Position numbers and translations under genes: made by a program
Shown here: piece by piece, positions 1 to 8,039 of the stretch
Numbering within the stretch: the stretch's first letter is position 1
Layout: every line of letters starts with the position of its first letter
DNA from: Myxococcota bacterium
Lineage (GTDB): Bacteria; Myxococcota_A; UBA9160; PR03
Direction of reading: 5' to 3'
Assembly: GCA_030066475.1 (NCBI GenBank)
Contig: JASJBO010000174.1
Location: 1-16,138 of the forward strand
Length of the DNA: 16,138 nucleotides
Notes under the pieces: model-generated
Databases searched by the model: none
Told to the model about the DNA's origin: nothing
Seen by the model: the letters and a program-made list of their open reading frames with translations, nothing else

Positions 1-632
1 TCGAGCACCTCCGGGTCGCTGAGCTCGAGCACCGCCTCGCGCAGCCGCTCGTGCAGCGCGGCCTCGCCCTCGACCGCGGCCCGCGCCTGCGTGGCCTGCG
101 CCGCCGCGGCCGCCAGCCCGGAGAGGTGGGGCGCGATCTCGCCCACGCGCCCCAGCGCCTCCAGGGCCTCGGGCCGCGTGAGTGCGATGAGCGCATCGGT
201 CGCCGCGTCGAGGCTCTGGCCCGGGTCGCGCACGCCGCGGCTCTCGAGACTTTCGTGCGCCGCGTGCAGGAAGTCGTCGAGCACCGCCGGTGCGGCGGCC
301 GCCGCCTGGGCCGCGTACTCGATGCGCGGTGCGAGCTGCGCGAGGAGCGTCAGGCTGCGCAGCGTGTCGGGGTCGGTGAGCTCGAGCGCCGCCTCGGTGA
401 GGCGATCGGTGAGCGCCTCGGCTCCCTCGACCTCGGCGTGCGCCGCGGCGGCGCGCGCCGTGGCCTCGGCGAGCGGGGCGAGGCCGGAGCCGGCGCCGAC
501 GGAGAGCGGAGCCCCGAGCGCGGTGTCGCTGCGGTCGTGGCCGTTGCCACGCTCCTCCAGCATCCGGAGCATGCGCTCCAGCTTGGCCTCGAGGCGGTCG
601 AGTCGTTCCCTTACGTCTTCGTCACTCGCCAT
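1..632 (-). CDS. DUF1641-like helical repeat protein, last visible gene of the hydrogenase operon (3' end outside window)
   Basis: The product is 210+ residues and cut by the left window edge. The ATG at 630-632 overlaps the hypB stop by 11 bp and is preceded by AGGAGA (639-644), so the start is well supported. Residues 5-28 look like a charged coiled coil, and the rest is Ala/Leu/Glu-rich and helical. A module with the core ALxLTDPxxLxxLxxLxxLAP occurs about three times (near residues 77-104, 142-170 and 196 onward). This pattern resembles DUF1641 (YjgD/YrhD-like) proteins, which are often encoded beside formate dehydrogenases and quinone-linked oxidoreductases; that family assignment is from memory. 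There is no signal peptide and no clear membrane segment. Cotranscription with hyp genes suggests a hydrogenase accessory or scaffold role, but the biochemical function is unknown. It could instead be an unrelated alanine-rich coiled-coil protein. Confidence 0.8.
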   Translation of the reverse strand, partial: MASDEDVRERLDRLEAKLERMLRMLEERGNGHDRSDTALGAPLSVGAGSGLAPLAEATARAAAAHAEVEGAEALTDRLTEAALELTDPDTLRSLTLLAQLAPRIEYAAQAAAAAPAVLDDFLHAAHESLESRGVRDPGQSLDAATDALIALTRPEALEALGRVGEIAPHLSGLAAAAAQATQARAAVEGEAALHERLREAVLELSDPEVL

Positions 633-1551
633 GCTGTCTCTCCTGAGGCGGATGGACTCGCGCATCGGCAGCGGGCGGGCGTCCGCTCGCCCGGCGCTCG
701 TCGAGCCAGGCCAGCCAGCCGTCCATGCCTTCTCGCGTGCGCGCCGACAGGTCCAGGACCTCGGCGTCGGGTGCGATCCGCGCGACGGCATCGCGGGCCC
801 GCGCGGCGTCGAAGTCGAGATGGGGCAGCAGGTCGGTCTTGGTGAAGAGCACCAGGTCCGCCCGCCGGAACATGTGCGGGTACTTGAGCGGCTTGTCCTC
901 GCCCTCGGTGGTGCTGAAGAGGACCACGCGCACGTCCTCGCCGAGGTCGAAGAGGGCCGGGCAGACCAGGTTGCCGACGTTCTCGATGAAGAGCGTGCCG
1001 CCGCTGGGCGGGTCGAGGCGCTCGAGCCCGTGCCACACCATGTCCGCCTCGAGGTGACAGCCCGTGCCGGTGTTGATCTGCACTGCCGGGGCGCCGGTCT
1101 CGCGGATCCGCGCCGCGTCGTGCGCCGTCTCCTGGTCGCCCTCCAGCACCGCCGCGTCGCCCTCGAGCCCGCGCAAGGTGGCCTCGAGCAGCGTCGTCTT
1201 GCCCGCGCCGGGGCTGCTCATCAGGTTCACCACGAAGAGCCTCCGGCCCTGGAAGAAGGCGCGGTTTCGCTCCGCGAGCTGGTCGTTCTTCGCCAGCACC
1301 CGCGTCTCGATGGCGTGCACCTCGGCCGGGGCCCGGGCCACGACCGTGGCCGGGTCGTGCCGGTGGGTGTGCGACGTGTCTTCGTGCGCGTGGGTGTGGG
1401 CGGTGTGGTCGTGTGCATGGGTGTGAGAGTGCGCGTGCGAGTGCGAGTGGGTGACCACCGTGCCGTCGGCGAGCACGTGGCTGTGCTCGCCCGTCTCCGG
1501 ATCGATCACCGTCGTCGTCGCCCCGTCCTGGCAGCCGCAGGTGGCACACAT
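622..1551 (-). CDS. hypB: Hydrogenase nickel-incorporation GTPase HypB
   Basis: This 309-residue GTPase works with HypA to insert nickel into the large-subunit precursor in the cytoplasm. The N-terminus is MCATCGC, the CxxCGC high-affinity nickel motif. A histidine-rich stretch follows (residues 23-65, 16 His, mostly alternating), typical of HypB forms that store nickel. The G domain shows the P-loop SSPGAGKTT (112-120), GDQ (138-140), the metal-site Cys165-His166 and Cys197, and the nucleotide-specificity motif TKTD (237-240). The ATG lies 3 bp after the hypA stop, implying coupling. The C-terminus (about residues 285-309) is a polar, proline-containing tail beyond the usual fold. Identity is near certain. 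Confidence 0.97.
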   Translation of the reverse strand: MCATCGCQDGATTTVIDPETGEHSHVLADGTVVTHSHSHAHSHTHAHDHTAHTHAHEDTSHTHRHDPATVVARAPAEVHAIETRVLAKNDQLAERNRAFFQGRRLFVVNLMSSPGAGKTTLLEATLRGLEGDAAVLEGDQETAHDAARIRETGAPAVQINTGTGCHLEADMVWHGLERLDPPSGGTLFIENVGNLVCPALFDLGEDVRVVLFSTTEGEDKPLKYPHMFRRADLVLFTKTDLLPHLDFDAARARDAVARIAPDAEVLDLSARTREGMDGWLAWLDERRASGRPPAADARVHPPQERQHGE

Positions 1552-1554
1552 GGC

Positions 1555-1890
1555 TCAGTCCTCCGTCTCCATCTCCTTGATCAGGAGCTCCTCACCGGCC
1601 ACGAGCTCGAGCGGCGCACGCCGCTCGCAGCCGCACACGGCCACCAGGTGCTCGAGCGGCAGCAGCTCGTGGCACTCCGTGCACTCGCCCCGCCCCTCCA
1701 CCTCGTCGATCTCGAGCGCTGCTCCCTCGAGCACCGTGCCCTCCGCCACCAGGTCGAAGCAGAAGCGCAGCGCTGCGACCTCCACACCCGCGAGCTTCCC
1801 GACCTGGAGCCGTACGGTGCGCACGTGGCGCCGGCCGGCCCGCTCGGCGCAGATCGCGACGATGTTGCGGGTGAGCGAGAGCTCGTGCAT
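1555..1890 (-). CDS. hypA: Hydrogenase nickel metallochaperone HypA
   Basis: This 111-residue protein is the usual HypA length. It binds nickel through the N-terminal Met-His-Glu (sequence starts MHELSLT) and passes it with HypB to the hydrogenase large subunit. The zinc domain has the first pair C70-x-x-C73 (GECTEC). The second pair is C86-x-C88 (VCGCER), not the standard CxxC. The C-terminal strand (ELLIKEME) matches the family. The ATG shares one base with the hypE stop (TGATG), and hypB follows after 3 bp. The assignment is firm; the altered zinc spacing is the only oddity. Confidence 0.95.
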   Translation of the reverse strand: MHELSLTRNIVAICAERAGRRHVRTVRLQVGKLAGVEVAALRFCFDLVAEGTVLEGAALEIDEVEGRGECTECHELLPLEHLVAVCGCERRAPLELVAGEELLIKEMETED

Positions 1891-2978
1891 CAGCAGATCC
1901 TCGGGAGCTGCTCGCCGACGAGCATGTCGAGGATGCGCTCGCCGCCGAAGCCGGTGTCGAGGGTGACGACGCCCGGCGGCTCGGCCCGGCAGCGCGCGAC
2001 CACTTGGGCCTGCGCCCCCTGCGGATGCGCCCGCGCGATCTCGAGGGCGCGCTCGGCCTGCGCCGCGGGCAGGGCCACGGCCACGACGCCCTCGTTCGCG
2101 AGGTGGATCGGATCGAGGCCGAGGATCTCGCAGAAGCCCTGCACCTCGGGTCGCACCGGGAGGACCTGCGCGTCGACCACCATGCCCACCTCGCTCGACA
2201 GGGCGAGCTCGTTCAGCACCGCGGCGAGACCGCCGCGCGTGACGTCGCGCATGGCGTGCACGTCGACCTCGGCCAGGAGCTCGGCGACGAGCCCGTGGAG
2301 CGGCGCGCTGTCGCTCGGAATGTCGGTCTCGAGCTCGAGCTCGCCGCGCGCCACCAGGATCGCCGCCCCATGGTCGCCCAGGTAGCCATTCACCAGCACG
2401 ACGTCGTCCGCCTGCACGCGATCGGCGCCCACGTGCACGCCGGAGGGGATCACGCCGATGCCGGAGGTGTTGACGAAGAGGCGGTCCGCGGCGCCGCGGG
2501 CCACGACCTTGGTGTCGCCCGTGACGATGGCCACGCCGGCTGCGCGCGCCGCCTCGCCCATGCTCTCGAGGATGCGGCGCAGCACCTCGATGGGCAGCCC
2601 CTCCTCGATCACCAGCGCGCAGCTCAGGTAGAGGGGTCGGGCGCCGCCCACCGCCAGGTCGTTCACCGTGCCGTTCACCGCGAGGGCGCCGATGTTCCCG
2701 CCCGGGAACTCCAGCGGGGTGACGACGTAGGAGTCGGTCGTGTACGCCAACCGATCGCCCCGGGCCGTGAGCGCCGCCAGGTCGAAGCGGGCCTGGTCCT
2801 CGTCGATCTGGAGGTCCGGGCCGCCGAGCGCCCGCACGACGAGGTCGTCGATCAGGTCGCGCATGGCCTTGCCGCCCCCGCCGTGGGCCAGATCGACCAC
2901 GTCGCCCCTGACGCGGCCCGCGCGCTGGCGGAAGCGCTCGACCCGCTGGAAGAGCGGATGCTCGGCGGGCTCGGGCAT
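1890..2978 (-). CDS. hypE: Hydrogenase cyanide-ligand enzyme HypE
   Basis: HypE dehydrates a carbamoylated C-terminal cysteine, supplied by HypF, to thiocyanate using ATP, then hands cyanide to the HypC-HypD complex. The 362-residue protein ends in PRIC, so the essential terminal Cys362 is intact. The AIR-synthase/PurM-like fold is visible: HGGGGKAM near residue 32, the TTDSYVVTP segment, NIGALAVNGTVNDLAVGGA, TGDTKV and RDVTRGGLA. The ATG overlaps the hypD stop as TGATG. The first 20 or so residues before the glycine-rich loop make it slightly longer than many homologues. Certain assignment. Confidence 0.97.
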   Translation of the reverse strand: MPEPAEHPLFQRVERFRQRAGRVRGDVVDLAHGGGGKAMRDLIDDLVVRALGGPDLQIDEDQARFDLAALTARGDRLAYTTDSYVVTPLEFPGGNIGALAVNGTVNDLAVGGARPLYLSCALVIEEGLPIEVLRRILESMGEAARAAGVAIVTGDTKVVARGAADRLFVNTSGIGVIPSGVHVGADRVQADDVVLVNGYLGDHGAAILVARGELELETDIPSDSAPLHGLVAELLAEVDVHAMRDVTRGGLAAVLNELALSSEVGMVVDAQVLPVRPEVQGFCEILGLDPIHLANEGVVAVALPAAQAERALEIARAHPQGAQAQVVARCRAEPPGVVTLDTGFGGERILDMLVGEQLPRIC

Positions 2979-4120
2979 CAGGGGCTCGATTCCTCTCGGC
3001 GCAGCGTGCTGAGCCGGCCATAGTTGTAGTAGGCGGCGCAGGCCCCCTCGCTGGACACCATGCACGCGCCGATCGGGGTCGCCGGGGTGCAGGCGGTGCC
3101 GAAGACCTTGCAGTCCCAGGGCTTGATCGCGCCCGTGAGCACCTCGCCGCACTGACAGGCCTTCGGGTCGGCGACCGAGAGCCGCGGCGTCGGGAAGCGC
3201 TGTTCGGCGTCGAAGCGGGCGTAGGGCGCCCGCAGGGCGAGGCCGCTGTGCTCGATCGAGCCCAGACCCCGCCACTCGAAGAAGGGACGCAGCTCGAAGA
3301 CGTCGGTGATGGCGCGCAGGGCCGCCGGGTTGCCCTCGGGGCGCACCAGCCGGCCGTACTGGTTCTCGATCTCGCAGCGTCCCTCCACGAGCTGGCGCAG
3401 CAGCATCTGCAGCGACTGCAGCACGTCCAGCGGCTCGAAGCCGCTGATCACCATCGGCTTGCGGTACTTCTCGGCGACGAAGCGGTAGGGCTCGAGACCG
3501 ATCACCATGGTGACGTGTCCCGGCCCGATGAAGCCGTCGAGACGCAGGTCCGGCGCGTCGAGGATCGCCTGGAGGGTGGGCACGATGGTGATGTGGTTGC
3601 AGAAGACGCTCCAGTTGCCGATTCCCCGGCTCACGGCGTCGAGGACGGTGAGGGCCGTCGACGGCGCGGTGGTCTCGAAGCCCATGCCGAAGAAGACCAC
3701 CTCGCGGTCGGGGTGGCGCTCGGCGAGCGCGAGCGCGTCCGCCGGCGAGTAGACGGTGCGCACGTCGGCTCCCTCGGCCTTGGCCTGCAGCAGGCTCTTC
3801 TTCGAGCCGGGCACGCGCAGGGCGTCGCCGAAGGTCGCGAAGATCACCTCGGGGTGCTCGGCGATGGCGATGGCGTCGTCGACGCGCCCCACGGGCAGCA
3901 CGCAAACCGGGCAGCCCGGCCCGTGCACCAGCTCGATGGCGTCGGGCAGCATCTCCTCGAGGCCGAACTTGAAGATCGAGTGGGTGTGCCCGCCGCAGAC
4001 TTCCATGATCTTGAGCGGCGGCTCGTCGGGCGTGCGCTCGAGGCGGGCGGCCAGGCGCTCGATGTCCTCCACCACGCGGCGTCCGGCGGCGGGATCCCGG
4101 AACTCGTCCACGTACTTCAT
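2978..4120 (-). CDS. hypD: Hydrogenase Fe(CN)2CO assembly protein HypD
   Basis: HypD is the 4Fe-4S scaffold on which, with HypC, the Fe(CN)2CO unit is built. The protein has 380 residues, close to the family norm. Diagnostic motifs are EVCGGHTH (Cys42), the redox pair GPGCPVC (C70, C73), and the central GMGFETTAPSTA and GPGHVTMVIG. A C-terminal cysteine-rich region (about residues 322-361) includes CQCGEVL, PWDC, GTAC, GAC and GAC and supplies the cluster ligands. The start MKYVDEFRDP is typical, and its ATG overlaps the hypC stop as TGATG. All expected cysteines are present, so it should be functional. Confidence 0.97.
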   Translation of the reverse strand: MKYVDEFRDPAAGRRVVEDIERLAARLERTPDEPPLKIMEVCGGHTHSIFKFGLEEMLPDAIELVHGPGCPVCVLPVGRVDDAIAIAEHPEVIFATFGDALRVPGSKKSLLQAKAEGADVRTVYSPADALALAERHPDREVVFFGMGFETTAPSTALTVLDAVSRGIGNWSVFCNHITIVPTLQAILDAPDLRLDGFIGPGHVTMVIGLEPYRFVAEKYRKPMVISGFEPLDVLQSLQMLLRQLVEGRCEIENQYGRLVRPEGNPAALRAITDVFELRPFFEWRGLGSIEHSGLALRAPYARFDAEQRFPTPRLSVADPKACQCGEVLTGAIKPWDCKVFGTACTPATPIGACMVSSEGACAAYYNYGRLSTLRREESSP

Positions 4121-4449
4121 CACGCGCCCTCCTTCGCGGTCTCCCGCGCGCCCGGACCGAAGGGCGGGGGCGCGGGTGGCTGGCTCGCGCGGATCGCCGC
4201 CAGCTCCTCCTGCACCTCCCCCATCTCCTCGAGGAGCGCCAGGGTGCGCTCGGCCTCCTCCGGGTCGATCCGGCTCATGGCGAAGCCCACGTGCACGAGC
4301 ACCCAGTCGCCGACGCAATCCTCGGGGCTCCGCCCGTCGAGCACGCAGAGGAGATTCGTGACGCGCCGGACGCCGCCGACCTCGACCAGGCCCAGCGCCT
4401 TTTCGGCGTCTTCGATGGCGACGACACGACCGGGAATTCCGAGACACAT
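4120..4449 (-). CDS. hypC: Hydrogenase assembly chaperone HypC with extended C-terminus
   Basis: HypC binds the iron precursor with HypD and then chaperones the large subunit. The start MCLGIPG carries the essential Cys2, and the OB-like core ends with GDWVLVHVGFAM, where His53 is the conserved histidine. The usual length is about 75-95 residues. Here 109 residues are encoded, the extra being a helix and a proline-rich tail (PPAPPPFGPG, near 91-100). GGAG at 4457-4460 sits 7 bp before the ATG, and the hypF stop is 12 bp upstream. The gene lies in the same operon as hypD, with a TGATG overlap. Confidence 0.96.
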   Translation of the reverse strand: MCLGIPGRVVAIEDAEKALGLVEVGGVRRVTNLLCVLDGRSPEDCVGDWVLVHVGFAMSRIDPEEAERTLALLEEMGEVQEELAAIRASQPPAPPPFGPGARETAKEGA

Positions 4450-4461
4450 GGCAGCACTCCG

Positions 4462-6846
4462 TCAGCGGCCGGAGCCGCGCTCCTGCGCCGGGCTGCCGCC
4501 CGGCGGGGCGAGGGCGGCCGCGGCGAGCACGGCCTGCCCGAGGGCGAGGCAGCCGTCGTTGGGCGGCAGCCTGCGGTGGACGAGGACCTCGAGCCCGGCG
4601 CGGCGCAGGCCGTCGGCCACGAGCTCGAGCAGGATGCGGTTCTGGAAGCAGCCGCCGCTGAGGGCGACCGTGCGCGCGCCCCGGCGCTCCGCCGCCTGGC
4701 ACACCATGCGCAGCAGGCCCGTGGCGAAGCCGGCGTGGAAGCGCGCGCTCACGAGCGCGGGATCGACGCCGGCCCAGAGGTCGCCGAGCAGCGCGCGCCA
4801 CATCGAGAGGGGCTCGACGTAGGGGAGGCCCTGGCCACCGAGCCGCGGCACCGGGAAGGGGTAGGGCTCGCGCTGCGCCTCGGCGAGCGCCTCCTTCGTG
4901 ACGAGCGCCTCGAGCTGCATCGCCGCCTGCCCCTCGTAGGAGATGCCCTCGCGGCAGATCCCGAGCGCGGCGGCCACGGCGTCGAAGAGGCGGCCGGCGC
5001 TGCTCGCGAGCGGCGCGTTCAGGCCGCGCTCCAGCATCTGCTCGAGGAGCTCGACGGGCTTCGAGCGCAGGTACGCCACGACCTCCGTGTCGCCGAAGTG
5101 GGCGTCGAGCTCGGCCCACGACTGCTCGGCGCGCAGATGCGCGTAGAGGCTCCGCCAGGGCTCGAGGCTGGCGCGGTCGCCGCCCAGCATGGCGACGGGC
5201 TTGAGCGTGCCGACCCGTTCGCAGCCGTCGTAGCTGCACCACAGGAGCTCGCCGCCCTGGAGCGTGTCGTCCTCGCCCAGGCCGAGTCCGTCGAGCGCGA
5301 GACCCAGCACGCGAGGCGCGCTGCGCGGGCGGCCGTGCTCGGCGAGACAGGCGGCGATGTGGGCGTGGTGGTGCACGACCGGGAGTGTGGGCAGGCCCCG
5401 CGCACGGGCCAGCCGACTGGCCATCTCGTGGGAGCGATAGCCGGGGTGGCGATCGCAGGCCACGGCCTCCGGCTTGTGCTCATAGAGGCGCGAGAGCAGG
5501 TCGAGGGCGTCCTGGTAGGCGGCGAAGGCCTCCGGGTGGTCGAGGTCGCCCAGGTGCTGCGAGACCACCACGCGACCGTGCGCCGCGAGCGCGAAGGCCG
5601 CCTTGAGGTCGCCGCCCAGTGCCAGGATCGGCGGCGTGTCCTCGAAGCCCGGCGGCAGAGCGGCCGAGACGGGCGCGTAGCCGCGGGCACGCCGCAGCAC
5701 GCGCGGGGCGCCGTCCATCCAGGCCACGACCGAGTCGTCGACCCGGTTCCGGATCGGGCGATCGTGCGCCAGGATCCAGTCGGCGATGGGGGCGAGGCGA
5801 CATCGCGCGTCGGCGTCGTCGATGCACTGGGGCTCGTCGCTCCGGTTGCCGCTGGTGCACACGATCGGACGGTCGATTCGCTTCATGACGAGCGCGTGGA
5901 GCGGCGTCGTCGCCAGCATGATGCCGAGGCGGTGCTGGCCCGGCGCCACCGCTTCGGCCACCGGCGGCGCCGCGTCGGGGCACGCGGGCGCCAGCACGAT
6001 GGGCGCCTCGGGGCTCTCGAGCAGCGTCTCCTCTTCGGGGCGCAGCACCGCGTAGCGCCGCGCGACCTCGAGGTCGCGCACCATGAGCGCGAAGGCCCGA
6101 TGCGGGCGCCGTTTGCGCTCGCGCAGCCGAGCCACCACCTCGGCGTTCGTGGCGTCGCAGCAGAGCTGATAGCCGCCCAGGCCCTTGAGCGCCACGATCT
6201 CGCCGCTGCGCAGCAGGCCGCCCGCGGCGTCCACCTCGTCGAGCATGCTGTAGCGCTCGGCGCTGAAGGCCCGACCGTCGCTCCGCTCGAGCCGGGCCCG
6301 CGGACCGCAGGCGTGGCAGGCGACCGGCTGCGCGTGGTAACGGCGGTCGGCTTCGTCGGCGTACTCCGCTCGGCAGGCGTCGCACAGGGCGAAATCGGCC
6401 ATGGTGGTGTTCGCCCGGTCGTAGGGGATGGCCGTCACCAGGCTGAAGCGCGGCCCGCAGTGCGTGCAGTTGGTGAAGGGGTACCGGTAGCGGCGCTCGG
6501 TGGGAGCGAAGACCTCCTCGAGGCAGGCCGCGCAGGTGGCCGTGTCGGGGGAGACGTCGGTGCGGGGCGTCCCCGCGCTGCTGCCCTCGATCACGAAGCC
6601 GCGGCCGGCGGGCACCGCGCCCGCGTCGCGCTCCACGGCCTCGATGCGGGCGAGCGGCGGCAGGGCGTGGAGCAGCTCGGCCACGAAGGCCTCGGCGTCG
6701 TGGCCGGCGGCGAGGCCGATCAGCACGCCGCCGCCGTCGTTGCGCACGAAGCCCTCGAGGCCCCGGGCCCGGGCGAGCCGCGCCACGGTGGGCCGGAAGC
6801 CCACGCCCTGGACGCGCCCGCGGATGCGCAGGACCGCGCCGGTCAC
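4462..6846 (-). CDS. hypF: Carbamoyltransferase HypF (cyanide-ligand synthesis)
   Basis: HypF makes carbamoyl-adenylate from carbamoyl phosphate and ATP and transfers the carbamoyl group to HypE. All four domains are present in 794 residues. The acylphosphatase domain has VQGVGFRP (catalytic Arg18) and Asn36. Two C4 zinc fingers follow, with pairs C105/C108, C127/C130, C155/C158 and C177/C180. The YrdC-like domain spans roughly 200-390 (KGLGGYQLCCDA, KRRPHRAFALM, TSGNRSDEP). The Kae1-like domain carries the metal motif HHHAH (492-496), and a C-terminal SGGCFQNRIL follows. The GTG start at 6844-6846 overlaps the NHL gene stop as GTGA and places the acylphosphatase domain at the expected N-terminus; a longer upstream reading would be antisense noise. 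Confidence 0.96.
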   Translation of the reverse strand: MTGAVLRIRGRVQGVGFRPTVARLARARGLEGFVRNDGGGVLIGLAAGHDAEAFVAELLHALPPLARIEAVERDAGAVPAGRGFVIEGSSAGTPRTDVSPDTATCAACLEEVFAPTERRYRYPFTNCTHCGPRFSLVTAIPYDRANTTMADFALCDACRAEYADEADRRYHAQPVACHACGPRARLERSDGRAFSAERYSMLDEVDAAGGLLRSGEIVALKGLGGYQLCCDATNAEVVARLRERKRRPHRAFALMVRDLEVARRYAVLRPEEETLLESPEAPIVLAPACPDAAPPVAEAVAPGQHRLGIMLATTPLHALVMKRIDRPIVCTSGNRSDEPQCIDDADARCRLAPIADWILAHDRPIRNRVDDSVVAWMDGAPRVLRRARGYAPVSAALPPGFEDTPPILALGGDLKAAFALAAHGRVVVSQHLGDLDHPEAFAAYQDALDLLSRLYEHKPEAVACDRHPGYRSHEMASRLARARGLPTLPVVHHHAHIAACLAEHGRPRSAPRVLGLALDGLGLGEDDTLQGGELLWCSYDGCERVGTLKPVAMLGGDRASLEPWRSLYAHLRAEQSWAELDAHFGDTEVVAYLRSKPVELLEQMLERGLNAPLASSAGRLFDAVAAALGICREGISYEGQAAMQLEALVTKEALAEAQREPYPFPVPRLGGQGLPYVEPLSMWRALLGDLWAGVDPALVSARFHAGFATGLLRMVCQAAERRGARTVALSGGCFQNRILLELVADGLRRAGLEVLVHRRLPPNDGCLALGQAVLAAAALAPPGGSPAQERGSGR

Positions 6847-8036
6847 GTCGCTTCTCCGACGTCGGCGGCGAGCGGCCAGAGCAGGACCCGGTGGTTGCCG
6901 CTGTCGGCGACCACGGCCGTGTCTCCGGCGAGCTGCAGGCCGTAGGGCCAGCACAGGCTGTCGCGCACCGGCAGCGACCAGCGGTTGTCGCCCTTGCGAC
7001 CGAAGTCGGGCTGACCGGTGAGCTCGACGGCGTCCATGCCGCTCCGCAGCGGGGCCCGGAAGCCCAGGAGCCGCGAGTTCGCCGTGTCGGCCACGGCGAT
7101 GCGGCCGCCCGCGGCGTCGAGCGCGTAGGGCATGTTGAGGCTCGACGCGTCGGGCCAGTAGCGCCCCTGGTTGTGCTCGGCCTGCGCGAAGTCCGCCTGT
7201 CCGAGCACGAGGGCCGGCGGCGCGTCGCGCTCCGGCAGCCCGTCCCACAGCAGCAGCCGGTTGTTTCCGGCGTCGCCGACGAGCAGGTTGCCCTCGTGCA
7301 CGGCGAGGTCGTGGGGCCAGCGCAGGCCCGAGGGCCCGACGCCCACGCCGCCGTTGTCGCTGCGCGAGACGAGATCGGGCTGGCCGAGCACACCATCGGC
7401 CGGCTGGCCGTTCTCGACGGGCCGCTCGTGCCAGACCAGGATGCGCCGGTTGCCCGCGTCGGCGACGTAGAGGCGCTGGCCCGCGAGCAGCACCTGGAAG
7501 GGCCAGTGCAGGGAGTCGGCGCTCGCCGTGTCGCGGCCGCGGTTCGCCTCGCCTCCGGCGAAGTCGCGCTGACCGAGCACGAGGTCGGCGGGAACACCGC
7601 TCTCGGTCGGCCGCTCGTACCAGACGAGCACGCGGTGGTTCCAGGCGTCCGCGACGGCGAGGCCGTGCGCTCCCCAGGCCGCGACCCCGGTGGGCACGTT
7701 CAGGGTGAGGGCGCTGGGCTCGCCGAGCGCGTTGCGGCCCTCGCGGAGGAAGTCCGGCTGACCCAGCACCAGGTCGGCCGCGAGGCCGTCCTCCGCGGGT
7801 CGCTCCCGCCAGCCGAGCACGCGGTGGTGGCCGGTATCCGCCACGTAGAGCGCCCCGTCCGCGAAGAGGCGCGCGCCGCGGGGGCCGAAGAGGGTGGCGC
7901 GGCCCGGTGCCAGCGCCCCCGCGAGCGGATCCACGCCGCCCAGCACGACGGCGGGACCCTGCGGCGCGAGCAGCGGGCGGCCGGCGCCGAGTACGGGCGC
8001 CCCGTGCATCTCGGTCATCGACAGCGAGACGCTCAC
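6843..8036 (-). CDS. NHL-repeat six-bladed beta-propeller protein of the hydrogenase operon
   Basis: The 397-residue protein has six NHL signatures of the form VADxGNxRVLxW at about residues 65-76, 128-139, 191-202, 253-264, 315-326 and 376-387. This is a period of about 62 residues and predicts a six-bladed propeller. Between signatures a second motif, LGQPDF or a variant, recurs at about 91, 154, 217, 278 and 340. No signal peptide or membrane segment is seen, so it is probably cytoplasmic. A GTG start 3 bp after the Rieske gene stop is used; an ATG seven codons in (8016-8018) is possible but lacks a good ribosome site. NHL proteins are also encoded in the extended hyp operon of heterocystous cyanobacteria, where a role in small-subunit maturation was proposed (from memory). 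A binding or scaffold role is inferred; no enzymatic residues are recognised. Confidence 0.9.
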   Translation of the reverse strand: MSVSLSMTEMHGAPVLGAGRPLLAPQGPAVVLGGVDPLAGALAPGRATLFGPRGARLFADGALYVADTGHHRVLGWRERPAEDGLAADLVLGQPDFLREGRNALGEPSALTLNVPTGVAAWGAHGLAVADAWNHRVLVWYERPTESGVPADLVLGQRDFAGGEANRGRDTASADSLHWPFQVLLAGQRLYVADAGNRRILVWHERPVENGQPADGVLGQPDLVSRSDNGGVGVGPSGLRWPHDLAVHEGNLLVGDAGNNRLLLWDGLPERDAPPALVLGQADFAQAEHNQGRYWPDASSLNMPYALDAAGGRIAVADTANSRLLGFRAPLRSGMDAVELTGQPDFGRKGDNRWSLPVRDSLCWPYGLQLAGDTAVVADSGNHRVLLWPLAADVGEAT

Positions 8037-8039
8037 GGC

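Noticed and set aside
1360..1460. GT-rich tract that looks like a microsatellite
   Set aside because: On the minus strand it is simply alternating His codons of the HypB nickel-store region.
4291..6945. Long plus-strand open frame of 884 codons antisense to hypC and hypF
   Set aside because: It is a shadow caused by high GC content; the minus-strand HypF shows all domains and motifs, while the antisense product is a low-complexity Arg/Ala/His/Val string.
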